Assembly (NCBI GenBank): GCA_024280945.1
Contig: JAMXLO010000147.1
Coordinates: 1-64,000 of the forward strand
Direction of reading: 5' to 3'
From: Acetobacteraceae bacterium
GTDB lineage: Bacteria > Pseudomonadota > Alphaproteobacteria > Acetobacterales > Acetobacteraceae
DNA length: 64,000 nt
Under the pieces are notes generated by a model. The model did no database searches and was not told the DNA's origin. It saw only the letters and a list, made by a program, of their open reading frames with translations. A program made the translations under genes and the position numbers. Positions 35,477-43,845 of this stretch are shown here, piece by piece; position 1 is the stretch's first letter, and each line of letters opens with the position of its first letter.

Positions 35477-36235
35477 ATGGTGCGACGCTTCGATCCGATC
35501 GTGCTGTGGCAGATTGTCGTCGGGTTGTTGTTGCTGGCCGCCTGGGAGGCGATAGGAGACATCTCCGGCGGCATGTGGACCAGCCGGCCCACCTTGATCG
35601 CGGTGAAGCTTGCAGGATGGCTGCAGGGCAGCCTGTATCCGCACCTGGCCACTACGTTGACCGAGGTCGTCGTCGGTGTGGCGTTCGGCGTGTCGCTCGG
35701 TGCGCTGGCCGGGCTGGTGCTCGGACGCTCGCCGATCGCGGCAGGCATACTTCGACCGATCGTCGTGGCGTTCTACAGCGTGCCGCTGGTTGCCCTGGCG
35801 CCGCTGTTCATCATGTTCTTCGGTCTCGACATGCTGCCGAAGATCGTCCTGGTCGGCACCGTCGTGTTCTTCCTGCTGTTCTTCAACACCTTTGCCGGCG
35901 CGACGTCGGTCGACCAGGAGTTGGTCGCGCAGATCGATCTTATGGGGTCGAACCGGAGGGAAAGATTCCAGAAGGTGGTGGCACCGGCGTGTTCGCCGTG
36001 GATCATCGGCGGGATCAAGACCGCGATGCCCTACGCGCTGGTCGCGGCGACCACCGGCGAGATGCTCGCGGCGCGGCGTGGGCTAGGTTTCCTGCTCAGC
36101 GATGCCGCGTCTCAGTTCGACATGACGTCGCTGTATGCGGTGCTGTTCATTCTGATGCTGCTGGGGCTGGCGATCTCCGAGGTGACCGCGTGGGCGGAAC
36201 GGCATCTGCTGCGGTGGCGCCATGCCCAAGGGTGA
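35477..36235 (+). CDS. ABC transporter permease (first of two)
   Basis: This 252-residue inner-membrane permease has about six segments and the BPD_transp_1 cytoplasmic loop motif NTFAGATSVDQELVAQIDLM, in which an EAA-like region follows. Its start is 1 nt after the binding-protein stop. Its TGA (36233-36235) lies inside the tandem repeat that also forms the start of the ATPase gene. A second permease is encoded after the ATPase, so the importer probably uses a heterodimeric membrane part. Substrate unknown. Confidence 0.92.
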   Translation: MVRRFDPIVLWQIVVGLLLLAAWEAIGDISGGMWTSRPTLIAVKLAGWLQGSLYPHLATTLTEVVVGVAFGVSLGALAGLVLGRSPIAAGILRPIVVAFYSVPLVALAPLFIMFFGLDMLPKIVLVGTVVFFLLFFNTFAGATSVDQELVAQIDLMGSNRRERFQKVVAPACSPWIIGGIKTAMPYALVAATTGEMLAARRGLGFLLSDAASQFDMTSLYAVLFILMLLGLAISEVTAWAERHLLRWRHAQG

Positions 36236-37073
36236 CATGGCGGGTGACATGGCGGGTGACATGGCGGGTGATATGGGAGGTGATCTGGCGCCGAAGATCG
36301 ACCTGCAGGGCGTCGGCAAACGCTTCGTCACGCGCGAGCGCGAGGTGGAAGCGCTGCAGCCGATCGACCTCGCGATCCAGGACCACGAGTTCGTTGCGCT
36401 GGTGGGGCCGAGCGGCTGCGGCAAATCGACCATCCTGAACATGATCGCCGGATTGCTGCCGCCGAGTGCCGGCGTGGTGTCATATGACGGCGCTGCGATC
36501 GGCGGTCTTAATCGGGCGGTCGGCTACATGACGCAAAAGGACACCCTGCTGCCCTGGCGTACGGCGGCCGACAATGTGCGCATCGCGCTCGAGCTGAAGT
36601 GCCGCGCCATGCCGTGGGATGAGGCGAATGAGCGCGTCGCGCAGATGCTGACGCTGGTCGGGCTGACGGGATTCGAAAAGCACTATCCCGCCGAGTTGTC
36701 GGGTGGCATGCGCAAGCGCGTCGCGCTCGCCCGCACGCTGATCTACGAGCCAGAGACGCTGCTGATGGACGAGCCGTTCGGCGCGCTGGATGCACAGCTC
36801 AAGCTGCTGATGCTCGACCAGCTGCAGGATCTGACGCGGCAGCGGCGGATGACGGTGGTGTTCGTCACGCACGATCTCGGGGAAGCGATCACGCTGGCCG
36901 ACCGCGTCGTGGTGTTCAGCGCGCGGCCCGGACGCATACGGGCCATCCGCCCGGTCGCGCTGCCACGGCCGCGCGATGTTTTCCGCATTCGCTTCACCGA
37001 GGACTTCGCCCACCTGCACGAGTCGCTGTGGGACGAACTGAAAGACGAGGTCACGCGAGGGACCGAGGTTTGA
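36222..37073 (+). CDS. ABC transporter ATP-binding protein (SsuB/TauB type)
   Basis: This 283-residue ATPase energises the importer. Walker A is GPSGCGKSTILNMIAGLLPP, the Q-loop is TQKDTLLPWR, the signature LSGGMRKRVALARTL, Walker B ETLLMDEPFGALDAQ and the H-loop VVFVTHDLGEAITLADRVVV. The N terminus is unusual: five 12-nt repeats encode GDMAGDMAGDMAGDMGGD, giving five in-frame ATG codons (36222, 36237, 36249, 36261, 36273). The true start could be any of them; the conserved domain begins only at IDLQGVGKRF. It overlaps the first permease gene by 14 bp. Confidence 0.93.
   Translation: MPKGDMAGDMAGDMAGDMGGDLAPKIDLQGVGKRFVTREREVEALQPIDLAIQDHEFVALVGPSGCGKSTILNMIAGLLPPSAGVVSYDGAAIGGLNRAVGYMTQKDTLLPWRTAADNVRIALELKCRAMPWDEANERVAQMLTLVGLTGFEKHYPAELSGGMRKRVALARTLIYEPETLLMDEPFGALDAQLKLLMLDQLQDLTRQRRMTVVFVTHDLGEAITLADRVVVFSARPGRIRAIRPVALPRPRDVFRIRFTEDFAHLHESLWDELKDEVTRGTEV
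36231..36290 (+). repeat. 12-bp tandem repeat at the ATPase start
   Basis: Five consecutive 12-nt units are present: three exact GGTGACATGGCG, then GGTGATATGGGA and GGTGATCTGGCG. The repeat length is a multiple of three, so unit gain or loss keeps the reading frame. Each of the first four units carries an ATG with GGTGA just upstream. The first unit also contains the TGA that ends the upstream permease gene. Confidence 0.9.
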
Positions 37074-37106
37074 GCGGGGTTACGCAAAGGCAAGCGCAAG
37101 GACACT

Positions 37107-37204
37107 CCCCCCCCCCTCGCGGGCGGGGGGTGGGGGGAGGGGGCAGGGGCGGTGCCTGGTCCCTAACCCCCTCCCCCTTCTCCCCTCCCGCAAGGGGAGG
37201 GGGA
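37107..37204. repeat. GC-rich palindromic repeat between ATPase and permease genes
   Basis: Runs of C and G form two adjacent hairpins, one at 37107-37140 and one centred on CTCCCGCAAGGGGAGGGGG near 37184-37204. The same core (CTCCCGCAAGGGGAGG or close) appears at 51058-51100 and 60231-60270. It separates the ATPase stop (37073) from the next permease start and may act as a transcript-stabilising or attenuating structure. Confidence 0.75.
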
Positions 37205-37210
37205 GCGTTG

Positions 37211-37978
37211 GTGGCAGCCGCTCTTTCCACACCTCTTGGCCGTACGTTGGCGCGCGTCGCACTGGCGCTGATCATCCTCGCAGCCTGGCAGTACCTGCCG
37301 AGTGCCAATGTGCGGTTCTGGATGAGCGGCCCCATCGAGATCGTGGCTCGGCTGCTGGTCTGGCTGCGCGATGGATCGCTGTGGGAGAACGTTGGCGCCA
37401 CACTGTTCGCCATGGCTCTGGGCTACGCCATCGGCACCGCGACCGGCATCGCGATCGGCCTGCTGCTGGGTCTGATGCCACGGCTCAATCGCGTCCTGTC
37501 CCCCTATATCGCGGCGCTCTACGCGATGCCGAAGATCGCCCTGGCGCCGTTGTTCGTCATCGTGTTTGGCATCGGCCTCGAGTCGAAGGTGGCGCTGGTC
37601 GCCATCACCGTTTTCTTCCTGGTGCTCAACGCGACGCTCGACGGCGTGCACAACGTCGATCGCGATCTGACGCGCGCACTGGCGCTGATGGGCGCGACGC
37701 GGCTTGAAGTCATCCGCAAAGTCCTGATCCCTGCGACGCTGCCCTGGATCTTCACCGGCATGCGCATCGCCGTGCGTTACGCCTTCACCAACACGCTGCT
37801 GGCCGAGCTGATCGCGTCGAACAGTGGCATCGGCTTCATGATCGAATACTATTCTGGCGTGTTCGACGCCACGGGCACCTATGCGGCGATCCTGGTACTG
37901 GTGATCATGAGCGTCGGACTGACTGAACTGTTGACGCTGATCGAGACCCGATTGGCCCATCGAGGAGCAAACCGATGA
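37211..37978 (+). CDS. ABC transporter permease (second)
   Basis: This permease has 255 residues from GTG 37211 (a TTG at 37208 is also in frame). An open frame reaches back to 37028, but that part is translated GC palindrome and ATPase overlap, so it is rejected. The membrane domain contains ALYAMPKIALAPLFVIVFGI and the EAA-type loop NVDRDLTRALALMGATRLEV. It shares the BPD_transp_1 fold with the permease at 35477, and both are expected to pair with the same ATPase. Its stop overlaps the CoA-transferase start by 4 nt (ATGA). Confidence 0.9.
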   Translation: MAAALSTPLGRTLARVALALIILAAWQYLPSANVRFWMSGPIEIVARLLVWLRDGSLWENVGATLFAMALGYAIGTATGIAIGLLLGLMPRLNRVLSPYIAALYAMPKIALAPLFVIVFGIGLESKVALVAITVFFLVLNATLDGVHNVDRDLTRALALMGATRLEVIRKVLIPATLPWIFTGMRIAVRYAFTNTLLAELIASNSGIGFMIEYYSGVFDATGTYAAILVLVIMSVGLTELLTLIETRLAHRGANR

Positions 37979-39171
37979 CTCAGGCCCTGACAGGCATCCG
38001 CGTGATCGACATGACGCACAATCAGGCGGGCCCCGCCTGTGCGCAGATCCTGGCGTTCCTCGGCGCCGATGTGATCAAACTGGAAGAGCCGAAGGGGGGC
38101 GACGTGGCGCGCACCAACATGCGCGACCGTACCGACAGCGACAGTCTGTTTTTCCTCGTGCTGAACGCCAACAAGCGCAGCCTGACGCTGAATTTGAAGA
38201 GCGAAGAGGGCAAACGGCTGTTCCGGCGCGTGATCGAGCAGTCCGACGTATTGTTGGAGAATTTCGGCCCAGGGGCACTGGACCGGCTCGGCCTTGGCTA
38301 CCAAGAGCTGTCGAAACTGAACCCGCGGCTGATCTACGCCACCATCAAGGGCTTCGGCACCTACGGCCCATACAGCAGCTTCAAGAGTTTCGAGCCGATT
38401 GCCCAGGCCATGGGTGGCGCGATGAGCGTCACCGGCTTCCCCGAAAATCCGCCCACCTACCTCTACCCGGCGATCGGCGACTCTGGCACCGGCATGCACA
38501 TGGCGATCGGCATCCTGGCCGCATTGCAGCAGCGTCATCAGACCGGCAAGGGCCAGCACGTCGAAGTCTCTATGCAGGACGCAGTGGTGAATTTGATCCG
38601 CGTCAGCCTGCGCGATCACCAGCGCTCCGGTCGGCCGATGCCGCGTCAGGGCAACCAGCTTGGCCGGACGGTGCCCGGAACAACCTATCCTTGCGCACCC
38701 GGCGGCCCTAATGACTATGTCTACATTTTCGCCCAGCCACAGATGTGGACAGCGTGCATCGATGCGATGGGCCAACCGGAGCTGGCCGACGATCCGCGCT
38801 TCGCCTCGGCTGAATCACGCTGGGAGAACCGCGCGGCGCTGGATGCGATTGTCGCGACGTGGACCCGCCAGCGCAGCAAGCACGAGGTGATGCGGCTGAT
38901 GGGTGAAGCCGGTGTTCCCTGCGGCGCCACGCTGGACACCGGCGAGGTGCTGACCGACCCGCATCTGCGTGCGCGGGACATGATCGTCGACGTCGATTAT
39001 CCGACGCGCGGAACCTATCAGACCGTCGGCTGTCCGGTGAAACTGTCCGACTCACCCGCCGACGTGACCCGCCCGCCTCTGCTGGGCGAGCACACGGCCG
39101 AGCTGCTCGCGTCGCTGTGCGGTGTCAGTTCGGACGACATGCAGCGGCTGCGCGCAGCAGGCATTGTTTAG
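37975..39171 (+). CDS. CaiB/BaiF family CoA-transferase
   Basis: This 398-residue class III CoA-transferase moves CoA between carboxylic acids. Typical blocks are IRVIDMTHNQAGPACAQILA, FLGADVIKLEEPKGGDVAR, the ADP-binding NANKRSLTLNLKSEEGK and DVLLENFGPGALDRLGLGY. The catalytic Asp of the family would be in IGDSGTGMHMAIGILAALQQ. Translational overlap with the permease gene ties it to the importer, so it probably activates the imported acid or a product of it. The acid is unknown. Confidence 0.92.
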   Translation: MTQALTGIRVIDMTHNQAGPACAQILAFLGADVIKLEEPKGGDVARTNMRDRTDSDSLFFLVLNANKRSLTLNLKSEEGKRLFRRVIEQSDVLLENFGPGALDRLGLGYQELSKLNPRLIYATIKGFGTYGPYSSFKSFEPIAQAMGGAMSVTGFPENPPTYLYPAIGDSGTGMHMAIGILAALQQRHQTGKGQHVEVSMQDAVVNLIRVSLRDHQRSGRPMPRQGNQLGRTVPGTTYPCAPGGPNDYVYIFAQPQMWTACIDAMGQPELADDPRFASAESRWENRAALDAIVATWTRQRSKHEVMRLMGEAGVPCGATLDTGEVLTDPHLRARDMIVDVDYPTRGTYQTVGCPVKLSDSPADVTRPPLLGEHTAELLASLCGVSSDDMQRLRAAGIV

Positions 39172-39180
39172 CCGGCAGCC

Positions 39181-40020
39181 TTACGCCATCCTGGGTCGTG
39201 ATCGCGACAGCCCACCGACACGGCGGGCGGCAGCGAGCAGCGCTACAGCCAGACCGACCAGAGCAACGTAGTGAGCAGGCCGCAGACCGAAGCGCAAGGT
39301 CTCGCTCGCGGCCAGAACGCGCCATGGATTGATGCCGCTTGCCAGACCATACCACACGAACTCGATGCCCGCAGCGGCTAAGGCCGCGATGACCGCGAGC
39401 GGCGGGAGCACCAGCACGCTGCGTTGCCAGGCCATTGGCAGAGCGCGCCACAGCATCAGCCAGACATAAAGGCCAGAGACGAAGACTGGCTCCGACACGT
39501 TCGACTTCGACTGGATGAAGTAATGCAGCAATGCGATGACGGCGAGCAGATAGATTGACCGGTGCAGCAATTTCCAGCGCCGGCCCAGATCCCGCATCCA
39601 GGCGTCCGTCGACGTCCATCCCAGCACACCCAAGCCCAGCAGCGCGATGAACCCGATGGTCAGGTAGAAGCGCCGCGCGATTTCCGAGGCTACGAAGCCG
39701 AGGTGAAAGTTCTGTTGCCCCACGTACAGCGACAGATGCGCCACGCCATACGCCAAGGCGGTCAGTCCGACGATCCGGCGCACGGTCAACAGGCGCGGCC
39801 AGTCCAGCAGCCGCGCCGTAGGCGCAATGGCGAGGGAAATCATCAGGTAGCGGATCGTCCAGTCGCCCGTGCCATGGATGACCTCGTTCACCGCCCGCGC
39901 GCCCAGCATATCGGCCGCCCACCAGTAGGCGAGCACCGTAGCCGGGATGAAGCTCATCGCCAGCACGGTCGCTTTCAGCGGCAGCAAGCGGCCGCGACGG
40001 TCGCGCCAAGGGACGATCAT
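39181..40020 (-). CDS. msrQ: MsrQ-like heme-binding ferric-reductase-type membrane protein
   Basis: This 279-residue protein starts at ATG 40020 and has about six membrane helices with the ferric-reductase-like transmembrane fold of MsrQ/YedZ. Histidines in YGVAHLSLYVGQQNFHLGFV and RWKLLHRSIYLLAVIALLHY fit the heme ligands. MsrQ passes quinone electrons to the periplasmic methionine sulfoxide reductase MsrP. No msrP lies beside it here, which is unusual, and the sequence upstream of 40020 is not MsrP. The C-terminal extension with several extra hydrophobic segments is longer than in E. coli MsrQ. Confidence 0.82.
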   Translation of the reverse strand: MIVPWRDRRGRLLPLKATVLAMSFIPATVLAYWWAADMLGARAVNEVIHGTGDWTIRYLMISLAIAPTARLLDWPRLLTVRRIVGLTALAYGVAHLSLYVGQQNFHLGFVASEIARRFYLTIGFIALLGLGVLGWTSTDAWMRDLGRRWKLLHRSIYLLAVIALLHYFIQSKSNVSEPVFVSGLYVWLMLWRALPMAWQRSVLVLPPLAVIAALAAAGIEFVWYGLASGINPWRVLAASETLRFGLRPAHYVALVGLAVALLAAARRVGGLSRSRPRMA

Positions 40021-40237
40021 CGCTGCGCTCCGGACACGAGCCGGGGACAGGCCGCCACGCTGCGAGGCGCCAGCACCGTGGCGCCCAGGCGCGGAGCGGC
40101 ATTCGACCCTGCCGGTTGCATTCGCGGCTCCGCCGTCCGGATCAAGCCTCGCTGCTGCCGACCGTGTTGCATGATTGACCACGCTGCTTGGTCTCGCCGC
40201 ATGGTCGATCATTACAAGCCGCCGCCGCTGCACCGGC

Positions 40238-40897
40238 TCATCCAGCCGCAAGTCGGCGGATTTCGGCCTCCAGATCCGCGGGCCGTGGTGCGGCGAGGAA
40301 TTGCGCCGGTGCTGCCAATGCGTGTGCAAGCCGGGCCTTGTATTCTTCCCTCGCCAGTTCCTCGGCGCCGAACTGGGCAAGATGAGGGGTGACGAACTGT
40401 GTGTCGAGCAGCTGAAATCCGCCCAGGCGCAGCCGCGCCACCAAGTGCACGAGTGCAACCTTGGAGGCGTCGCGGGCAACGCTGAACATGCTTTCACCGA
40501 AGAAAACGCCGCCGATCGCGACGCCGTAGAGTCCGCCGACAAGCTGGCCTTCCTGCCGGCATTCCACCGAGTGAGCGTGACCGAGCCGGTGCAATTCGGA
40601 AAAAAGCCGCTCTATCTGGGGGTTGATCCAGGTGTCATCGCGGCCTGGCGCGGCCTGGGCGCAACCGGCAATCGTGCCGGCGAAGTCCTGGTCGACTGTC
40701 ACCTGGAAGGCGCTCGATAACACGGTGCGAGCCAGGCGACGCGGCAGATGGAAGCCTTCCAGCGGCAGAACGCCGCGCTTCTCGGGGTCCAGCCAGTAGA
40801 GCCGATCGCCCTTGCGGGTTTCCGCCATCGGGAACAGGCCGTGCCGGTAGGCCCGCAGCATGAGGTCGCTGGTGATCTCAACGGTGCGTCGGGACAT
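40238..40897 (-). CDS. aat: Leucyl/phenylalanyl-tRNA-protein transferase
   Basis: Aat adds Leu or Phe to N-terminal Arg/Lys of proteins, directing them to the ClpS/ClpAP degradation pathway. The 219-residue protein starts [20 protein letters not shown]. It contains the diagnostic [20 protein letters not shown] and [20 protein letters not shown], then [20 protein letters not shown] and [16 protein letters not shown]. The in-frame sequence up to 40951 is not conserved, so ATG 40897 is used. The gene stands alone between msrQ and the divergent glyoxalase-fold gene. Confidence 0.96.
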   Translation of the reverse strand: MSRRTVEITSDLMLRAYRHGLFPMAETRKGDRLYWLDPEKRGVLPLEGFHLPRRLARTVLSSAFQVTVDQDFAGTIAGCAQAAPGRDDTWINPQIERLFSELHRLGHAHSVECRQEGQLVGGLYGVAIGGVFFGESMFSVARDASKVALVHLVARLRLGGFQLLDTQFVTPHLAQFGAEELAREEYKARLAHALAAPAQFLAAPRPADLEAEIRRLAAG

Positions 40898-40994
40898 GCA
40901 CGTATTCTGAGGGCGGCCGCGTGGTTCGCAAGGCCATACTTGCCTGGCCAACGATCTGGCTGGTTAATGCGACCATCCAAGCGGGAAGGTAGCC

Positions 40995-41378
40995 ATGACA
41001 AAGTTCACCTGGGAACACATCCATCTCCGTTCGCCCGATCCGGCGACGACCGCGGCCTGGTACCACGACAAGCTGGGCGCCGAGATCGTTCGGACGCCGC
41101 AGGCCGATGGATCGACGCGCTATGATCTCGACCTCACCGGGCAGAAGATCTTTATCGCCAAGGCAGATCCGGCCGCGACCGGAGCCTCGCCGCAGACGCC
41201 CTATATGGGGCTGGACCATTTTGGCCTCACGGTGGACAACATCGACGCCGCCGTGGCGGAATTGAAGGCCAAGGGCGTGCCGTTCACGATGGAGCCCAAG
41301 ACCATCCGGCCGGGTGTGCGTATCGCATTCTTGACGGCGCCGCAGAACGTGTCGATCGAGCTGATCCAGCGCGGCTGA
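40995..41378 (+). CDS. VOC (glyoxalase/dioxygenase fold) protein
   Basis: This 127-residue protein forms one vicinal-oxygen-chelate domain of two beta-alpha-beta-beta-beta units. Start and end motifs are FTWEHIHLRSPDPATTAAWY and MGLDHFGLTVDNIDAAVAEL, and it ends TAPQNVSIELIQRG. Potential metal ligands are His9 (EHIHLRS region), His in LDHFGL and Glu in SIELI. The preceding GGGAAGGTAG is a good ribosome-binding site for ATG 40995. The reaction is not deducible from the sequence. Confidence 0.9.
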   Translation: MTKFTWEHIHLRSPDPATTAAWYHDKLGAEIVRTPQADGSTRYDLDLTGQKIFIAKADPAATGASPQTPYMGLDHFGLTVDNIDAAVAELKAKGVPFTMEPKTIRPGVRIAFLTAPQNVSIELIQRG

Positions 41379-41612
41379 ACGACGCCGTTACAGCCAGCTG
41401 TCGGCCCTGCGCCGGCGGCCGAGTGCCCAGCACCGGGACAGATGACGCTGCTCAAGCCGTTTGACGTAACTGGAACATGCCGTCCCGGCCCCGACGTGAC
41501 ATGCACGTGAGATGCAGTGGCGGGTATGGCTGTCAGAAATGCGGAGATTGATGCTGGCGCACCCATTGGCAACGAATGTGGCCGTGGCATGGTCTGTGCG
41601 ACGCCGGGGCAC

Positions 41613-41846
41613 ATGGTTGCTTATGCGATTATCCCTCGACGGCGAAGCTACCGGATCGAGGCCATTGACGAGGATGGCAAGCGTCGTGTGGTCGGCTGCT
41701 TTTCCAACGAAGAAGCGGCCCTCCGGCGTTTGCACGAACTCCAGAAGCAGCAGGAGGTCAAGGAACGGCGCCGCGTCACCCAGGAGGTTTCTCGGTGGTG
41801 TGCTGTTCGGACGGTTGGAACTCAGGCCGGTGATCCCGATCTCTAG
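41613..41846 (+). CDS. Small conserved-looking protein, 77 aa
   Basis: From ATG 41613 the protein reads MVAYAIIPRRRSYRIEAIDE, then DGKRRVVGCFSNEEAALRRL and a charged helix HELQKQQEVKERRR. The beta-strand/helix pattern resembles a small fold for handling parameters or nucleic acid, but no family was recognised. The longer frame to 41517 adds a Cys/Gly-rich head and is not preferred. A 14-bp perfect hairpin follows 10 nt after the stop. Confidence 0.5.
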   Translation: MVAYAIIPRRRSYRIEAIDEDGKRRVVGCFSNEEAALRRLHELQKQQEVKERRRVTQEVSRWCAVRTVGTQAGDPDL

Positions 41847-41855
41847 GTGACGTGT

Positions 41856-41892
41856 GGCGTAGAGCCGCCCTAATTACAGGCGGCTCTACGCC
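41856..41892. terminator. 14-bp perfect hairpin between convergent genes
   Basis: GGCGTAGAGCCGCC and its exact complement GGCGGCTCTACGCC are separated by a 9-nt loop (CTAATTACA). It lies between the stop of the 77-aa gene and the end of the convergent csbD-like gene. There is no U-run, so it could be a bidirectional, factor-dependent or structure-only terminator. Confidence 0.6.
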
Positions 41893-41925
41893 TGATGGCG
41901 ATGGATTCGACTCCTGTGGAAGCCG

Positions 41926-42105
41926 CTACTCGGTCGCCTCCCGAGCCGTATCCTTGGCATCGCCCGCTGCGTTGTGGGCGGCACCCTTGGCTTTATCCGC
42001 CTTACCCTGGGCCTGCATCTTCTGATCGCCGGCCACCTTGCCGACTGTGTCCTTGACGGCGCCCTTCGCCTTTTCCGCTGCGCCCTTGAGGTGTTCACGA
42101 TCCAT
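41926..42105 (-). CDS. CsbD family stress-response protein
   Basis: This 59-residue protein is translated from ATG 42105. It begins MDREHLKGAAEKAKGAVKDT and continues VGKVAGDQKMQAQGKADKAK, GAAHNAAGDAKDTAREATE. This is the CsbD family, in which small, hydrophilic, Lys/Ala-rich proteins are induced by general stress. The KDTVGKVAGDQKMQAQGKADK block is the family signature. A AAAAGGAGC-like ribosome-binding site (GCTCCTTTTG on the plus strand) is 6-15 nt before the start. It is probably under a stress-regulated promoter in the 470-bp gap upstream. Confidence 0.92.
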   Translation of the reverse strand: MDREHLKGAAEKAKGAVKDTVGKVAGDQKMQAQGKADKAKGAAHNAAGDAKDTAREATE

Positions 42106-42577
42106 TATCTGCTCCTTTTGCGGTCGTCGCCGATGTCAACGCTCAAGTCCCCACGTTGTTCCCGTGGCAATTCCTGTCGGTGAAGGCGCAAGCTGCATGT
42201 GAAAAACCTCATATTACTGAGCCGCTTCGGCCGAACCACGTTGCACGTGCAACTCGAGTTGCACAGCACAGCGAGGCAGAATGCAGCTCTTGCACTTCGA
42301 CAGCAGGCGGTTCGAGAAGTTACTGGTTCGCAGAACATCGGTTGCCGAGGCGGCAGTCATTGCACGACCTTTTGGTCGATCGGCTATCCACACCTTCGTT
42401 GTCTTCGGTGGCTCATGGAGCGCGCTGAGACCCCTGCAGGCCACCAGGATCAGCGCCGGCAATTGTTTCGATTGCTGTTTACTACACCTTTTTTCCGACT
42501 GGGCAATGGATTGGGTGTCGCTAGGATGGTCTCTCGCCCGGTATTTGCGACCCTCCTGAGAGAAGTGAATCGTTAGT
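42106..42577. other. Divergent intergenic region, no supported gene
   Basis: About 470 bp between csbD and the flavoprotein gene. All three plus frames are partly open, but the peptides (Cys/Arg/Ser-rich) look non-coding. It should contain the csbD and flavoprotein promoters. GC content is lower than in the flanking chromosome. Confidence 0.45.
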
Positions 42578-43822
42578 ATGACATCGGACTGTCTGATTAT
42601 TGGGGCTGGTCCTTACGGGCTATCATTAGCTGCCCATATGCGTGAGGCCGGCACTGATTTCCGTATCGTCGGTGACCCGATGGAGCCTTGGCGGACGGCA
42701 ATGCCATCGGACATGCACCTGAAGTCCGAGGGCTTTGCCTCAACTCTCTTCGAACCGTCACAAAGATTTACACTTGGCGCCTACTGCGCCGAGCAGCGGA
42801 TTCCTTACGCTGATATCGGGCTACCCGTTGAGGTTGGTACCTTTGTAAAATATGGACAGGAATTCCAAAAGCGTTATGTGCCCGAGGTTGAAAACCGGGT
42901 CGTAACCTCGCTGACGCGATCGAACGGCCGCTTTCAGGTCGGGTTGCAGGATGGCGGCACAATAAGCGCTCGCCGCGTCATCGTGGCGTCGGGGATCCTT
43001 CCGTACGCCTGGATTCCGGAGCAGTTTGCCGGTCTTCCTGCGTCCATATGCACGCACAGTTCAGCACATCACGATTTCTCCTGCTTCCAGGGTCGCAACG
43101 TGGTTGTCGTGGGTGCCGGCGCTTCGGCGATGGATGTTGCGGCGTCGCTGCACAATGCGGGCGCTGCCGCGACGGTCATCGCGCGGAGGCCGAAGGTCGG
43201 TTTCCAGACTCCTCTCGGGTCGCGGTCTCTTGTTGATCGAGTGCGTGCGCCGATGACGCCCGTTGGGCCTGGATGGAAATCGGTACTCTGCACCAAGGCG
43301 CCGCTGTTGTTCCACCTGATGCCCAGTGATTTCCGTGTGGATGTCGTCCGCCGCTATCTCGGTCCGGCGCCGGCTTGGTTCATTAGACAGACCGTAGAGG
43401 CGAATGTGCCCATTATTTCCGGGACGACAGTCGCAGCGATAAATGTGCAGGATGGGAGGGCCGTCCTCACGCTCTCGCCGGGTGCAGCCGAGACACGAAG
43501 CGTGATAGCCGATCACATCATCGCTGCCACAGGCTATAAGGTCGATATACAGCGCCTGAACTTCCTCGACGCCAAATTGCAGTCCGCCATGCGCTGTGAC
43601 GATGGTGCGCCGCGGCTGTCGCGACACTTCGAGTCGTCGGTTTCCGGGCTTTACTTCATCGGAACTGCGGCAGCCAATAGCTTCGGTCCGATGCTTCGGT
43701 TCGCTTGTGGCGCCGGTTTCGCGGCGCGGCGGCTGTCACGGCACTTGGCCGCCACCGGTGAACGCAGTTCGTCATGGAACACGCCGCGAATGCAAACAAG
43801 GACAGTCGCGGCAGACGGTTGA
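42578..43822 (+). CDS. FAD-dependent NAD(P)-binding oxidoreductase
   Basis: This 414-residue flavoprotein resembles the monooxygenase-like group near lysine/ornithine N-hydroxylases. It has two dinucleotide folds: IIGAGPYGLSLAAHMREAG at the N terminus and VVVVGAGASAMDVAASLHNA at about residues 172-190. Other typical blocks are MPSDMHLKSEGFASTLFEP and a C-terminal GLYFIGTAAANSFGPMLRFA. Codon and base use (ATT, TTA, ATA, lower GC) differ from the housekeeping genes around it. It overlaps or nearly abuts an ATP-grasp gene, and the two probably form one operon. The substrate is unknown. Confidence 0.88.
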   Translation: MTSDCLIIGAGPYGLSLAAHMREAGTDFRIVGDPMEPWRTAMPSDMHLKSEGFASTLFEPSQRFTLGAYCAEQRIPYADIGLPVEVGTFVKYGQEFQKRYVPEVENRVVTSLTRSNGRFQVGLQDGGTISARRVIVASGILPYAWIPEQFAGLPASICTHSSAHHDFSCFQGRNVVVVGAGASAMDVAASLHNAGAAATVIARRPKVGFQTPLGSRSLVDRVRAPMTPVGPGWKSVLCTKAPLLFHLMPSDFRVDVVRRYLGPAPAWFIRQTVEANVPIISGTTVAAINVQDGRAVLTLSPGAAETRSVIADHIIAATGYKVDIQRLNFLDAKLQSAMRCDDGAPRLSRHFESSVSGLYFIGTAAANSFGPMLRFACGAGFAARRLSRHLAATGERSSSWNTPRMQTRTVAADG

Positions 43823-43845
43823 TCAACAATAACTCGTGTATAGAG

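Noticed and set aside
37028-37210. N-terminal extension of the second permease back into the ATPase gene
   Set aside because: The extension is translated GC palindrome plus an out-of-frame overlap with the ATPase; the GTG at 37211 gives the family length.
40171-40212. Inverted repeat ATGATTGACCA / TGGTCGATCAT between msrQ and aat
   Set aside because: One mismatch, a 20-nt loop and a position near no gene start; could be chance in this composition.
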